From positions 104,896 to 168,895 of the forward strand of contig NZ_BOOU01000014.1 of assembly GCF_016863395.1 (NCBI RefSeq): 64,000 nucleotides of DNA. The letters run 5' to 3'. Source of the stretch: Sphaerisporangium rufum (GTDB taxonomy: Bacteria; Actinomycetota; Actinomycetes; Streptosporangiales; Streptosporangiaceae). Under the pieces are notes generated by a model, which was given only the letters and a program-made list of their open reading frames with translations, ran no database searches and was not told the DNA's origin. Of the stretch, positions 16,517-24,694 are shown one piece after another (the first letter of the stretch is position 1; each line of letters begins with the position of its first letter). The position numbers and the translations under genes were made by a program.

Positions 16517-17770
16517 ATGGCAGTGGCCACGAACCTTTCCGACTCCGACGTCACCTCCCCGCCCGAGCCGGGCCTCACCCCGGCCGAGATGGTCGCGCGG
16601 GCCGAGGCCATCGCGGCGACCCTGGTGGCGCGGCAGGCCGAGACCGAGGAGCGCACCTTCTACGCCGAGGACACCCACCGGGAGTTCCAGCGGGCCGGGT
16701 TCTACCGGGTGCTGGTGCCGCGCCGCTACGGCGGCTACGAGTTCGGCATCGACACGTTCCTGCGGATCGCGATGGCGCTCACCCGCGGCTGCCCGTCCAC
16801 CGGGTGGATGTACTGCCTGGGGCACGCGCACGCGCTGGTGGTGGCCTCGCTGTTCGAGGAGCGGGCGCAGGCCGAGGTGTTCGCCGGCGGCGACTTCATC
16901 TGCCCGGCCACCGTGGCGCCGGCCGGCACCGCCCGGCGCACCCCGGACGGCGACTGGCTGCTCACCGGGACCTGGAACTACTGCTCCGGCTCGCCGTACG
17001 CGACGCACTTCATCGGGCACACGATGGTGCCGGCCGGCGAGGGCGGCGACCTGGCGCCGATGATGTTCATCGCCGCGCGCGAGCAGTGGCGGCGGCTGTC
17101 GGACTGGGGCGGCCAGCTCGGCCTCAAGGGCAGCGGCTCGCACAGCATCGCGATGGACGGCGGCCTGGTGCCGGCGCACCACACCCTGCCGAGCCACATG
17201 AGCCAGGTCAGCGTCACCGACGGCACCCCCGGCCGCGACCTGCACGGCAATCCCGAGTACGGCGGCGGGCAGCTCAGCTTCATGGTGATGGAGGACGCGA
17301 TCCTCGCGGTGGGCATGGCGCTGGGCGCGCTGGACGCCTACGAGGAGCTGATGCGGTCGCGGATCACCATGTTCCCGCCGAACGTGCCGCGCACCGAGGA
17401 CCCGGACTACCAGTTCTGGTACGGCCAGGCGGCCGGCATGATCGCCACCGGCGAGGCGGCGGTGCTGCAGGCGATCCGGCAGTGGACCGAGACCTGCGCG
17501 CGCGGGCCGGCCGCGGTCACCAAGGAAGAGGAGATGCGGATCGCCGCGATCTGCCACCAGGTGGTCGACCTGTGCTGGCACGCGGTGGAGAACTACCTCT
17601 TCCCGACCGCCGGGTCCAGCGCGGTCCGGCAAGGGCAGCGGATCGAGCGGGTCTGGCGGGACATGTCGATGTTCCACAGCCACGCCGGGTTCGCGGTCTT
17701 CCTGTCCACCATCGCCAAGCGGGAGCTGGCCCGGGCCCGGTTTGGTGTCGGCGAGGACGCGCACGCCTGA
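16517..17770 (+). CDS. Acyl-CoA dehydrogenase-fold flavin monooxygenase (HsaA/HpaB-like group)
   Basis: A 417-residue protein with the acyl-CoA dehydrogenase fold but features of flavin-dependent monooxygenases (group D) rather than a CoA dehydrogenase: an N-terminal helical domain with VLVPRRYGGYE, a beta domain with TGTWNYCSGSPYATHF, and no EGTSE catalytic segment at the C-terminus. Such enzymes use reduced flavin from a separate reductase to hydroxylate aromatics or act on carrier-bound substrates. ATG 16517 follows AAGGACG. A paralogue lies at 52649-53833, and both have a copy of the cluster dyad motif about 100 bp upstream. No flavin reductase gene was found in the window, so one must be supplied elsewhere. 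Confidence 0.75.
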   Translation: MAVATNLSDSDVTSPPEPGLTPAEMVARAEAIAATLVARQAETEERTFYAEDTHREFQRAGFYRVLVPRRYGGYEFGIDTFLRIAMALTRGCPSTGWMYCLGHAHALVVASLFEERAQAEVFAGGDFICPATVAPAGTARRTPDGDWLLTGTWNYCSGSPYATHFIGHTMVPAGEGGDLAPMMFIAAREQWRRLSDWGGQLGLKGSGSHSIAMDGGLVPAHHTLPSHMSQVSVTDGTPGRDLHGNPEYGGGQLSFMVMEDAILAVGMALGALDAYEELMRSRITMFPPNVPRTEDPDYQFWYGQAAGMIATGEAAVLQAIRQWTETCARGPAAVTKEEEMRIAAICHQVVDLCWHAVENYLFPTAGSSAVRQGQRIERVWRDMSMFHSHAGFAVFLSTIAKRELARARFGVGEDAHA

Positions 17771-17915
17771 TCCGAGCGCCGGGCCGGTGAGGCCCCATGC
17801 GCCTGACCCGCGCCAAGGCGCGCTCGCGGATCGGGCCGGACGCGCCGCTTGACCCTCGTGGCGGTGTTTTCGCGGGACGAGCCGGACGCGCCCGCCCGAT
17901 CCGCCATCGGCCGTG

Positions 17916-17957
17916 ACGCCCCGGCCGGCCGGGCCAGTGCCCGGCCGGCCGGGGCGT
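17916..17957 (+). terminator. 19-bp perfect hairpin terminator
   Basis: CGCCCCGGCCGGCCGGGC (17917-17934) pairs perfectly with GCCCGGCCGGCCGGGGCG (17939-17956) around the loop CAGT; A17916 and T17957 extend the stem. It is followed by TTCTCGT. This is the strongest simple hairpin in the left half of the window. Confidence 0.75.
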
Positions 17958-18030
17958 TCTCGTGCCCGCCGGTGGCGCGCTGCCGCGCACCAGAAGTCAC
18001 GGATTCCCCCCAGTGCACCCTTGTCGCATT

Positions 18031-18067
18031 GTTCAAACCGGTTTAGCATCCGTTCAAACCGGTTTAG
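18031..18067 (+). promoter_or_regulatory. Two direct repeats GTTCAAACCGGTTTAG (likely LacI-type operators)
   Basis: Identical 16-mers at 18031-18046 and 18052-18067 start 21 bp apart, two helical turns. Each contains the perfect palindrome AAACCGGTTT with a central CG, typical of LacI-family operators. They lie about 130 bp upstream of the glycosidase-like gene. No LacI gene is in the window, so the repressor would be encoded elsewhere. Confidence 0.6.
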
Positions 18068-18197
18068 TACGCGCGTTTCCGTACCCCGACCGCCGCGCCC
18101 CGGACGCCGCACCCCGTCCCGCCGCCCCCGACGTCCCCTTCCCTCCGCACCACCGCTCGCGGACGGCACCCCGGTGCCGCCGACCGAAGGAAAGCCC

Positions 18198-20219
18198 GTG
18201 AAACGACGCTCGCTGCTGCTCGGCGGCCTCGCCCTGCCCGTCCCGATGCTCCTGCCCGCCACCGCACAGGCCACCGCCCGGGCCGCCGGCCCTGCCCGCA
18301 CCACCGCCCGGCTCACCAGTCTCGCCCACCTGGACTTCCTGCGGCAGGACGTCCGGCCGCCGGACCAGCAGGGGCACACCACCTACCGGCTCGCCGCCGA
18401 ACCCCGGGTGGGCATGCTGTGGACCTACGCCGAGCCCGGCCCGGACGGCACGTTCCGCCGGGTCGGCGGCGGCGCCTACGACGCCGCGACCGACACCTGG
18501 GGGCAGGGCGCCTACAACGCCGACGACGTCTCCCGGGCCGCCGTCGTCTACCTGCGGCACTGGCGGCTGACCGGCGCCGCCACCAGCCGGGACGCCGCCC
18601 GCGGGCTGCTGCGCGGCCTGACCTACCTGCAGACCGCGACCGGGCCGGACGCGGGCAACGTGGTGCTGTGGATGCAGCCCGACGGCACGCTCAACCCGAG
18701 CCCGACGCCCAAGGAACTGCCCGACCCCTCCGACAGCGACGCCTCCTACTGGCTGGCCCGCACCATCTGGGCGCTCGGCGAGGGGTACGCCGCCTGGCGC
18801 CGGGCCGACGCCGGCTTCGCCGCCTTCCTGCGCGAGCGGCTGGACCTGGCCATCGCCGCGCTGGACCGCCAGGTGCTCGCCCGCTACGGCGAGTACCTGA
18901 CGATCGACGGCGAGCGGGCGCCCGCCTGGCTGATCGCCGACGGCGCGGACGCCTCCGCCGAGGCCGCCCTCGGCCTGGCCGCCTACGTCGAGGCGGGCGG
19001 CGGCGCGGCGGCCCGCCGGGCGCTGCTGCGGCTGGCCGAAGGCATCGCCGCGCTGTCGGACGGCGACGTGCGCACCTGGCCGTTCGGCGCGCTGCGGCCG
19101 TGGGCGCTGTCCCGCTCGGTCTGGCACGCCTGGGGCGCGCAGATGCCCGCCGGCCTGGCCCGCGCCGCGGCCGCGCTGCGGCGGCCGGCGCTGGCCCGGC
19201 CGGCGGTCACCGACGCGGCGGGCTTCACCCCCTGGCTGCTCACCTCCGGCGGGCCGGACAACGGGCGCCAGCCCACCCCGGCGGACCGCAACCAGATCGC
19301 CTACGGCGCCGACTCGCGCGTGCAGTCGCTGCTCGCGGTGGGCGACACCACCGGCCGGCCCGGCTTCCACCGGCTGGCGGCCGTCGCGGCCGCCTGGTTC
19401 TTCGGCGCCAACGCGTCCGGCCGGCCCGCCTACGACCCGGCGACCGGCCGGACCGTCGACGGCATCGCCGCCGACGGCACGGTGAACCGCAACTCCGGCG
19501 CCGAGTCCACCATCCACGGCCTGCTGACCATGCTCGCGCTGGACGCCCGGCCCGAGGTGGCCGCGCTCGCCCGGCGCGGCGAGGTGGTGGAGCGGGACGG
19601 CTGCCTGGTCGTCGAGGCGGAGACCGGCACGCTGTCGGGGGAGGCGGCGGTGGTCGCGCCGGAGGCCCCCTGGACCGGGGAGTCGCTGTTCAGCGGCTCC
19701 TACGTCCGGCTGGGCGCGGGCGGCGGCCTGCGGCTGGCGGTGCCGGCCGCCGGCCGGGACCGCCTGGTGCTCCCGGTGGCCGACCTGCGGCCCGGCAGCC
19801 GGGCGGTCACCACCTGGCGGTCCGGCGACCGCCGGCTCGGCGAGGTGCGGCACGGCCGGGTGGGGGAGCAGGGCGACTCGCCCGCGCCCGGCGCGCTGCT
19901 GCCGGTGACGCTGGCCGGCGAGCTGCCGGCCGGTGCCACCGAGCTGTCGGCGGCCGCGAGCGGCGGCGAGGCGGTGCTGGACGCGGTGCTGCTGGAACCG
20001 CTGGTCTCCCGGCTGGTGCTGCGCGGCGGAGGGCGCGCCACCACCCTGCTGCGCGCGGCCGGCCGGGCGCCGCGGCGGGCCGAGGTACGGGTGCCGGGCG
20101 GCGGCGCGGCCACCGCCGAGGTGTACGGGCCGGACGGCGTGCTGCGCCGCCGGGCCGCCGGGCGCGGCACCTTCCAGGTGGACGTGCTGCCCGGCGGCTT
20201 CACCCTGGTGCAGAGCTGA
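18198..20219 (+). CDS. Secreted glycosidase-like protein (six-hairpin fold candidate)
   Basis: A 673-residue exported protein. The N-terminus KRRSLLLGGLALPVPMLLPATAQA has twin arginines, a hydrophobic stretch and an Ala-x-Ala cleavage site, so Tat or Sec export is expected. The next about 350 residues are helical, with repeated aromatic motifs (DSDASYWLARTIWALGEGYAAW, RTWPFGALRPWALS) like alpha/alpha six-hairpin glycosidases; the last 200 residues look beta-rich and could bind carbohydrate. No catalytic acid pair can be assigned with certainty. GTG 18198 follows GAAGGAAAG. Upstream paired palindromes suggest sugar-responsive repression. It may be a general carbohydrate enzyme unrelated to the cluster product. 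Confidence 0.6.
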   Translation: MKRRSLLLGGLALPVPMLLPATAQATARAAGPARTTARLTSLAHLDFLRQDVRPPDQQGHTTYRLAAEPRVGMLWTYAEPGPDGTFRRVGGGAYDAATDTWGQGAYNADDVSRAAVVYLRHWRLTGAATSRDAARGLLRGLTYLQTATGPDAGNVVLWMQPDGTLNPSPTPKELPDPSDSDASYWLARTIWALGEGYAAWRRADAGFAAFLRERLDLAIAALDRQVLARYGEYLTIDGERAPAWLIADGADASAEAALGLAAYVEAGGGAAARRALLRLAEGIAALSDGDVRTWPFGALRPWALSRSVWHAWGAQMPAGLARAAAALRRPALARPAVTDAAGFTPWLLTSGGPDNGRQPTPADRNQIAYGADSRVQSLLAVGDTTGRPGFHRLAAVAAAWFFGANASGRPAYDPATGRTVDGIAADGTVNRNSGAESTIHGLLTMLALDARPEVAALARRGEVVERDGCLVVEAETGTLSGEAAVVAPEAPWTGESLFSGSYVRLGAGGGLRLAVPAAGRDRLVLPVADLRPGSRAVTTWRSGDRRLGEVRHGRVGEQGDSPAPGALLPVTLAGELPAGATELSAAASGGEAVLDAVLLEPLVSRLVLRGGGRATTLLRAAGRAPRRAEVRVPGGGAATAEVYGPDGVLRRRAAGRGTFQVDVLPGGFTLVQS

Positions 20220-20229
20220 CCGCGCCACG

Positions 20230-20269
20230 GGCCGGCGGGGGAGGCGTCGAGATCCCTCCCGCGCCGGCC
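20230..20269. terminator. Bidirectional terminator between convergent genes
   Basis: A long imperfect stem, GGCCGGCGGGGGAGG (20230-20244) with CCTCCCGCGCCGGCC (20255-20269) and a 10-nt loop, lies between the glycosidase-like gene (+) and the first methyltransferase gene (-). Confidence 0.6.
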
Positions 20270-20303
20270 GGCGGTCAGGTCCGGTCGCCCGGCGTCCGCT
20301 CGC

Positions 20304-21158
20304 TCAGGCGGGGCGGTGCGCGACGGCGATGAGGTAGCCCATCTGCGGCAGCAGGCCGATCGGGTTGCGGAAGACCTCCAGCAGCCCGGCGGCCTCGGCG
20401 CCGTACTTGGCCACCAGCTCGTCGTACCGCTCGTTCACCGCGTCGTAGACCCGGCGGGCGGTCTTGCCGGTGTGCTCGCTGATGTCGCTCAGCTCGGCCA
20501 GCTCCAGCCCGGCGCCGGCGACCAGCGCGCGGTAGGCGTCCGCGTCGAGCAGCGGGCTGGCCTGCATCTCGGCCATGTGCTCGTGGATCAGCCGGGCGTC
20601 CTCGCCGGCCAGCTCGCCGTGCTGCAGCAGGTCGGTGATGACGACCCGGCCGCCCGGCCGCAGCACCCGGCGGATCTCGCGCAGGGTGCGCGTCCGGTCC
20701 ATGTGCATCAGCGCCTCGAACACCCACACCACGTCGAAGGAGGCGTCCGGGTAGGGGAGGGCCAGTACGTCGGCGTACTCGAAGGCGACCCGGCCGGCCA
20801 GGCCACGCTCGGTGGCCCGGCGGTTCGCCTCGTCGATCTGGGCCTGGTTGTTGGAGATGCCGACGACCTGCGCCGGCGTGGCCTCGGCGAGCCGGAACGC
20901 CGAGGTGCCGATGCCGCACCCCACGTCCAGCACCCGGCCGCCGGCCGAAAGGCCGGACTTCTCGATGAGCAGGTCGGTCAGCCGGTCGGTGGCGACCTTG
21001 TTGGAGCTCTCGTCGTCGGCGGAGAGCCAGTAGCCCTGGTGGAAGTTCTCGTCCCACAGCTCCACCAGGATCAGGTTGGAGATGTCGTAGAACTCGGCGG
21101 TCTGGTCGGATAAGTCGGATAACTCGGCTGAACCGGATAAGGCAGGTTCGGTGGTCAT
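20304..21158 (-). CDS. SAM-dependent methyltransferase (class I, RebM-like)
   Basis: A 284-residue methyltransferase. Motif I is VLDVGCGIGTSAFRLAE, with the later VVWVFEALMHMD (motif IV region) and RVLRPGGRVVITD (motif VI). The N-terminal lid ending in NFHQGYW matches natural-product O-/C-methyltransferases of the RebM and sugar-O-methyltransferase type. ATG 21158 has GAGGA at good spacing. It lies downstream of a second methyltransferase gene in the same direction (74-bp gap), so the two probably form an operon driven from the region at 22064-22317, which has a copy of the cluster dyad motif. The acceptor (sugar or catechol hydroxyl of the hydroxylated beta-tyrosine) is inferred. Confidence 0.85.
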   Translation of the reverse strand: MTTEPALSGSAELSDLSDQTAEFYDISNLILVELWDENFHQGYWLSADDESSNKVATDRLTDLLIEKSGLSAGGRVLDVGCGIGTSAFRLAEATPAQVVGISNNQAQIDEANRRATERGLAGRVAFEYADVLALPYPDASFDVVWVFEALMHMDRTRTLREIRRVLRPGGRVVITDLLQHGELAGEDARLIHEHMAEMQASPLLDADAYRALVAGAGLELAELSDISEHTGKTARRVYDAVNERYDELVAKYGAEAAGLLEVFRNPIGLLPQMGYLIAVAHRPA

Positions 21159-21232
21159 GTCGGGTCCTCGGTTCCACTCGATGGACGGGAAAGGCCCCGC
21201 CGTGGCGGGGCCGGGTGCCGGTCGGCCCGCGG

Positions 21233-22063
21233 TCAGCGGGCCGGCTTTCGGGCGGACATGATGACGTAGCCGATCTGGTCCTTGCGGGGCGCGAAGAACC
21301 CCAGGTGCCGGCGGGAGAACTCCGTCAGCGCCTCCTCGCCGAACTTGGCGGCGATGGACTCGCGGTCCTCCATCGCGGCCCGCAGGTACTTGGTCTTCTT
21401 GCCGAACACCCGCGGCCCGCATTGGGTGTACTCCTCGACCTGGAAGCCGGCCTCCCGCGTGTAGGCGATCCACTCGGCCAGCGTGGGCAGCTCGCGCAGC
21501 CGCAGGGTGTCCATGAACTTCGCCACCCGCGCCGGGTCGGCCGCCGACTCCAGGCTGAAGTCGGAGAAGGAGATCCGGCCGCCGGGCCGCAGCACCCGGA
21601 ACAGCTCGCCGAGCACCTGCCGCAGGTCGGGGGCGTTCTGCAGCGACTCCAGCGCGAGCACCGCGTCGAAGGAGTCGTCGGGGTAGGACAGCGCCATGAA
21701 GTCGCCGTACTCGAAGCGTGCCCGGCCGGCCACGCCGTTGGCCGCCGCCCGCTCCTGGGCCTTGGCGATCTCGAAGGCGCTGACCGTCACCCCGGTGACG
21801 TGCACCCCGTAGGTGCGGGCCAGGTATATCGCGGTCTCGCCGGGGCCGCACCCGGCGTCCAGCACCCGCTCGCCGGGCCGCAACCCGAGCGTCTCGGTGA
21901 CCTTGCGGCTGATCCGGTGCACCGCGTCCTTCAACGGCGTGGCGTCCTGGTCGTCGTACCAGTACCACATGTGCATCTGGCCGTTACGGAACTCGTCCCC
22001 GATCGGCGAGCGCTCGTCATAATGGACGCCGATATCGGCCGGGTCGACCATTTCCTTCGTCAT
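21233..22063 (-). CDS. SAM-dependent methyltransferase (class I)
   Basis: A 276-residue methyltransferase related to the one at 20304-21158: motif I RVLDAGCGPGETAIYLA, motif IV region DAVLALESLQNAPD, motif VI RVLRPGGRISFSDF, and a similar C-terminal end (KFGEEALTEF...GYVIMSARK). The shared C-terminal layout suggests an old duplication. Start ATG 22063 has GAGGG upstream; it is the first gene of the minus-strand pair. A dyad motif copy lies about 83 bp upstream. Together with the hydroxylase at 50663 it could methylate a catechol, but sugar methylation is equally possible. Confidence 0.85.
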   Translation of the reverse strand: MTKEMVDPADIGVHYDERSPIGDEFRNGQMHMWYWYDDQDATPLKDAVHRISRKVTETLGLRPGERVLDAGCGPGETAIYLARTYGVHVTGVTVSAFEIAKAQERAAANGVAGRARFEYGDFMALSYPDDSFDAVLALESLQNAPDLRQVLGELFRVLRPGGRISFSDFSLESAADPARVAKFMDTLRLRELPTLAEWIAYTREAGFQVEEYTQCGPRVFGKKTKYLRAAMEDRESIAAKFGEEALTEFSRRHLGFFAPRKDQIGYVIMSARKPAR

Positions 22064-22143
22064 GCGCGGACCCTCTGGCTCTCGGTGGCCGGCGTGGAGT
22101 GCGATCGTTCGCTGTGCGCCCATCCTCGCGGCGATTCGGCCCG

Positions 22144-22165
22144 CGCCGCATCTCCGCGCGTGCGC
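22144..22165 (-). promoter_or_regulatory. Cluster-wide dyad motif, copy 6 (weaker left half)
   Basis: On the minus strand, GCACGCGCGGAGATGCGG (plus coordinates 22146-22163) keeps GCA, then GGAGATGCGG, as in copies 1 and 5. It lies between the methyltransferase operon (-) and the zinc-domain methyltransferase (+). Confidence 0.4.
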
Positions 22166-22317
22166 TCTCCCCAGCCGCCACCACGGGTTCCGGCCGCCTG
22201 CGCACCTTAGGAGAAGACGCCGGGAAAGGGCCGGTGCCACCATTTCCTGAGCGGATGTCCACCCTCTCGCCATTTCTCGGGTTCTCGGTTTCTCGGGTTT
22301 TCGGAAAGGACGCGCAC

Positions 22318-23877
22318 ATGAGTGTCTCCACCACGCGACCGGCCGTCGCCGGTCCGCTGGACGATTTCGCGAACGCGGCCCCCGATCGCCTGGACGCGGA
22401 ATTCCGGCGGCTGGCGGGCGCGGTGTGGAACGGCGGCGCGCCGGACGCCGCGGCGCCGGCGGCGGTGCCGGACATCGTGGCCGCGCTCGGGCGGGTGGAC
22501 GACCGGCGCAAGGGCTACCTGGCGGTGCTGCTCGGGCTGCTCGCCGAGGCCGAGTACCCGCGCAGCGGCCCGCTGACCGCCGCCGTCCGGGACGGCCTCG
22601 GCGCCTACCTGGACCTGGTGGCGCGCGCGGAGCGCGGCACGCCGCTCACCCTGGCCCTGCTCTACCTGCTGTCGCACTTCCCCGCCGACCGCGAGCGGGT
22701 GCTGGCCGCCACCGCGCACCTGGCGCTGGACGAGGAGGACCGCACCCGGCTGGAGCGCGGCCTGCGCGAGCTGGACCCGGCCGCCCCCGACCTGGGCCGG
22801 TGCTGGCCCGCGCCGTCGGTCTGGAAGCTCACCGCGGAGGAGCGCGAGTTCGACCGCCAGTGGATCGGCGGCCTCACCCCCGCCCAGATCGCCAAGAACT
22901 GGGAGAACGACACCCGCACGATGCTCGGCTACTCCGGCGCGATGGCGTACTGGGCGGTGCGCAACGGCACCCCGCCGGTCGAGGTGCCGACCCCGCCGCC
23001 GGCCGGCGTGCCGGCCGCCCCGGCCGCGCCGGCCGGTGAGCTCGGCGTCGACGCGTTCGCCCGGTACGCGGCCGAGCTGCGCTGCCCGGCCTGCTCCGGG
23101 GCGCTGGACTTCGGCGCCGACGCGGTCCGCTGCGCGGCCTGCGCGGTGCGCTACCCGATCGCCCGCGGCATCCTGGACCTGTCGGAGGGTGTCAGCGAGT
23201 CCTCGGCCGACGCGCCGCACGAGGCGACCGCGAACCTGCTGGCCAAGCTGGCGGAGATGCCCAGCATGGGCGTCTACTACGAGACCGTGCTGCGCCCGGC
23301 GTTCCTGCGCATCGCCGGCGCGAACTGGGGCGGCGCGGTGACCCCCGCCGACGAGGACGGCTACATCGCCCGGCGGATCCGGCCGGTCGACGGCCCGGTG
23401 CTGGACCTCGCCTGCGGCGCCGGCCGGTGGACGACCGTGGTCGCCCAGACCGTGGGGCGGGACCGGCTGATCGGGCTGGACATGGGGCTGCCGATGCTCA
23501 CCGTGATGCGCGGCAAGCTGCCCGAGGTGCCCGCGGTGCGGGCCAGCGCGCTGGACATCCCGTTCGGTGACGGCACGCTGGCCGCGGTGAACTGCTGGAA
23601 CGCCCTGCAGGCCTTCCCCGACGACGCCGAGCGGGCCGTCGCCGAGGTGGGCCGGGTGCTGCGCCCCGGCGGCACCTTCACCATGATGACGTTCCTGTTC
23701 GACGAGGACCCGGTCGCCCGCTACTTCCAGGAGTCGCACTTCTTCCCCAGCCGCCCGGAGGGGATGCTGCTGTTCGAGCTGCCCGAGCTGCGCCGCTGGC
23801 TGGCCGATGCCGGCATGTCGGTGGTCGACGCCTCCGGCCCGGGCTCCTTCGCCTTCATCACCGCTGTGAAGGACTGA
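22318..23877 (+). CDS. Methyltransferase with Trm112-like zinc domain and helical N-terminal extension
   Basis: A 519-residue three-part protein. Residues 1 to about 240 are helical and unrecognised. Residues about 250-290 form a Trm112-like zinc ribbon (C256PAC259 and C272AAC275, then YPIARGILDL). Residues about 330-519 are a class I SAM methyltransferase (motif I VLDLACGAGRWT, later RVLRPGGTFTMMTF). The zinc ribbon plus methyltransferase is seen in RlmA-type and natural-product enzymes; the long N-terminal region is unusual. ATG 22318 follows GGAAAGGA. It is divergent from the two-methyltransferase operon. Substrate unknown; a self-resistance rRNA methyltransferase and a tailoring enzyme are both possible. 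Confidence 0.7.
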   Translation: MSVSTTRPAVAGPLDDFANAAPDRLDAEFRRLAGAVWNGGAPDAAAPAAVPDIVAALGRVDDRRKGYLAVLLGLLAEAEYPRSGPLTAAVRDGLGAYLDLVARAERGTPLTLALLYLLSHFPADRERVLAATAHLALDEEDRTRLERGLRELDPAAPDLGRCWPAPSVWKLTAEEREFDRQWIGGLTPAQIAKNWENDTRTMLGYSGAMAYWAVRNGTPPVEVPTPPPAGVPAAPAAPAGELGVDAFARYAAELRCPACSGALDFGADAVRCAACAVRYPIARGILDLSEGVSESSADAPHEATANLLAKLAEMPSMGVYYETVLRPAFLRIAGANWGGAVTPADEDGYIARRIRPVDGPVLDLACGAGRWTTVVAQTVGRDRLIGLDMGLPMLTVMRGKLPEVPAVRASALDIPFGDGTLAAVNCWNALQAFPDDAERAVAEVGRVLRPGGTFTMMTFLFDEDPVARYFQESHFFPSRPEGMLLFELPELRRWLADAGMSVVDASGPGSFAFITAVKD

Positions 23878-23904
23878 CCCCGGAAAAACCCCCGCGGACC
23901 CTAC

Positions 23905-23933
23905 CGGCCCGCCGCGATCCGCGCGGCGGGCCG
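23905..23933 (+). terminator. Hairpin terminator after zinc-domain methyltransferase
   Basis: CGGCCCGCCGCG (23905-23916) pairs with CGCGGCGGGCCG (23922-23933), a 12-bp perfect stem with a 5-nt loop, 28 bp after the stop codon. Confidence 0.6.
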
Positions 23934-24041
23934 TCGGCGTGTCCGGCCGCCGTCGTGGCGGGCGTGGCCGGCTCGCCTCCGGCCCGGCCCGCGCGAGACC
24001 CTTCTCCCGTCCGGGGTGGCGCCCGCCGCCCGGACAAATAG

Positions 24042-24084
24042 TTGACACTGACTAATCGATGCTGGATAGTCGATATCGACTATC
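24042..24084 (+). promoter_or_regulatory. PadR promoter with 20-bp perfect palindrome operator
   Basis: TTGACA (24042-24047), a 17-bp spacer and GATAGT (24065-24070) form a good sigma-70 type promoter, rare in such GC-rich DNA. The perfect palindrome GATAGTCGATATCGACTATC (24065-24084) overlaps the -10 box and the expected start site, so bound repressor would block polymerase. The PadR gene starts 13 bp later. Confidence 0.8.
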
Positions 24085-24097
24085 GGGATGAGGGATC

Positions 24098-24694
24098 GTG
24101 GAGAAGCGGCGCAAGGTGGCCAACCCGCTGGCGCTGGCCGTGCTGGCCTGGCTGGTGGCCGAGCCGATGCACCCGTACGAGCTCGGCAAGCGGCTGAAGG
24201 AGACCCGCAAGGACCGCAGCGTCAAGTTCAACCGCAGCTCGCTCTACATGGTCGTGGAGCAGTTGCGGAAGGCCGGCTTCATCGCCGAGCAGGAGACCGT
24301 CCGCGATACCCAGCGCCCGGAGCGCACCGTCTACCGGCTCACTCCGGCCGGACGGGACGAGCTCTACGACTGGATGCGCGAGCTGGTCGCCGAGCCCCGG
24401 CGGGAGTACCCGCACTTCGGCGTGGCGCTGTCGCTGCTCAGCGTGCTGCCCCCGCAGGAGGCGGTGGAGCTGCTCACCCGGCGGCTGGCCGCGCTGGACG
24501 CCGAGGCCGCCGAGATCCGGGCGGAGATGGCCGGGGCCACCGAGGGCGGCGTGCAGTGGATCTTCTTGATCGAGGAGGAGTACCGGCTGGCCGTGCTGGC
24601 GGCCGAGCAGCGCTTCGTCACCACCCTCACCGAGTCGCTCAGGCAGCCCGGCTACGCGCGGGCGTGGCACGACATGTTCGGGAGAGAACCATGA
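24098..24694 (+). CDS. PadR-family transcriptional regulator
   Basis: A 198-residue PadR regulator: N-terminal winged helix (residues about 10-90, with HPYELGKRLKE, NRSSLYMVVEQLRKAGFI and the wing RTVYRLTPAGRDEL) and a C-terminal dimerisation helix region (Vir-type). It starts at GTG 24098, with a very short leader after a consensus-like promoter. The stop overlaps the start of the monooxygenase gene (ATGA), so both are one operon under the palindrome at 24065-24084. PadR proteins usually release DNA on binding a phenolic or drug ligand; here the ligand may be the monooxygenase substrate. Confidence 0.9.
   Translation: MEKRRKVANPLALAVLAWLVAEPMHPYELGKRLKETRKDRSVKFNRSSLYMVVEQLRKAGFIAEQETVRDTQRPERTVYRLTPAGRDELYDWMRELVAEPRREYPHFGVALSLLSVLPPQEAVELLTRRLAALDAEAAEIRAEMAGATEGGVQWIFLIEEEYRLAVLAAEQRFVTTLTESLRQPGYARAWHDMFGREP

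Larger units (their letters stand above)
17771..18197. other. Intergenic region with strong terminator and paired operator
   Basis: This 427-bp stretch holds no convincing gene. It contains a 19-bp perfect hairpin (17916-17957) closing the flavoenzyme transcript, and two identical 16-bp palindrome-bearing repeats (18031-18046, 18052-18067) before the secreted glycosidase-like gene. Confidence 0.6.

Noticed and set aside
14789..17770. A 993-codon forward open frame across the acyltransferase and acyl-CoA synthetase region
   Set aside because: The part before 16517 is antisense to two clear minus-strand genes and has no family features; only the end from ATG 16517 is a gene.
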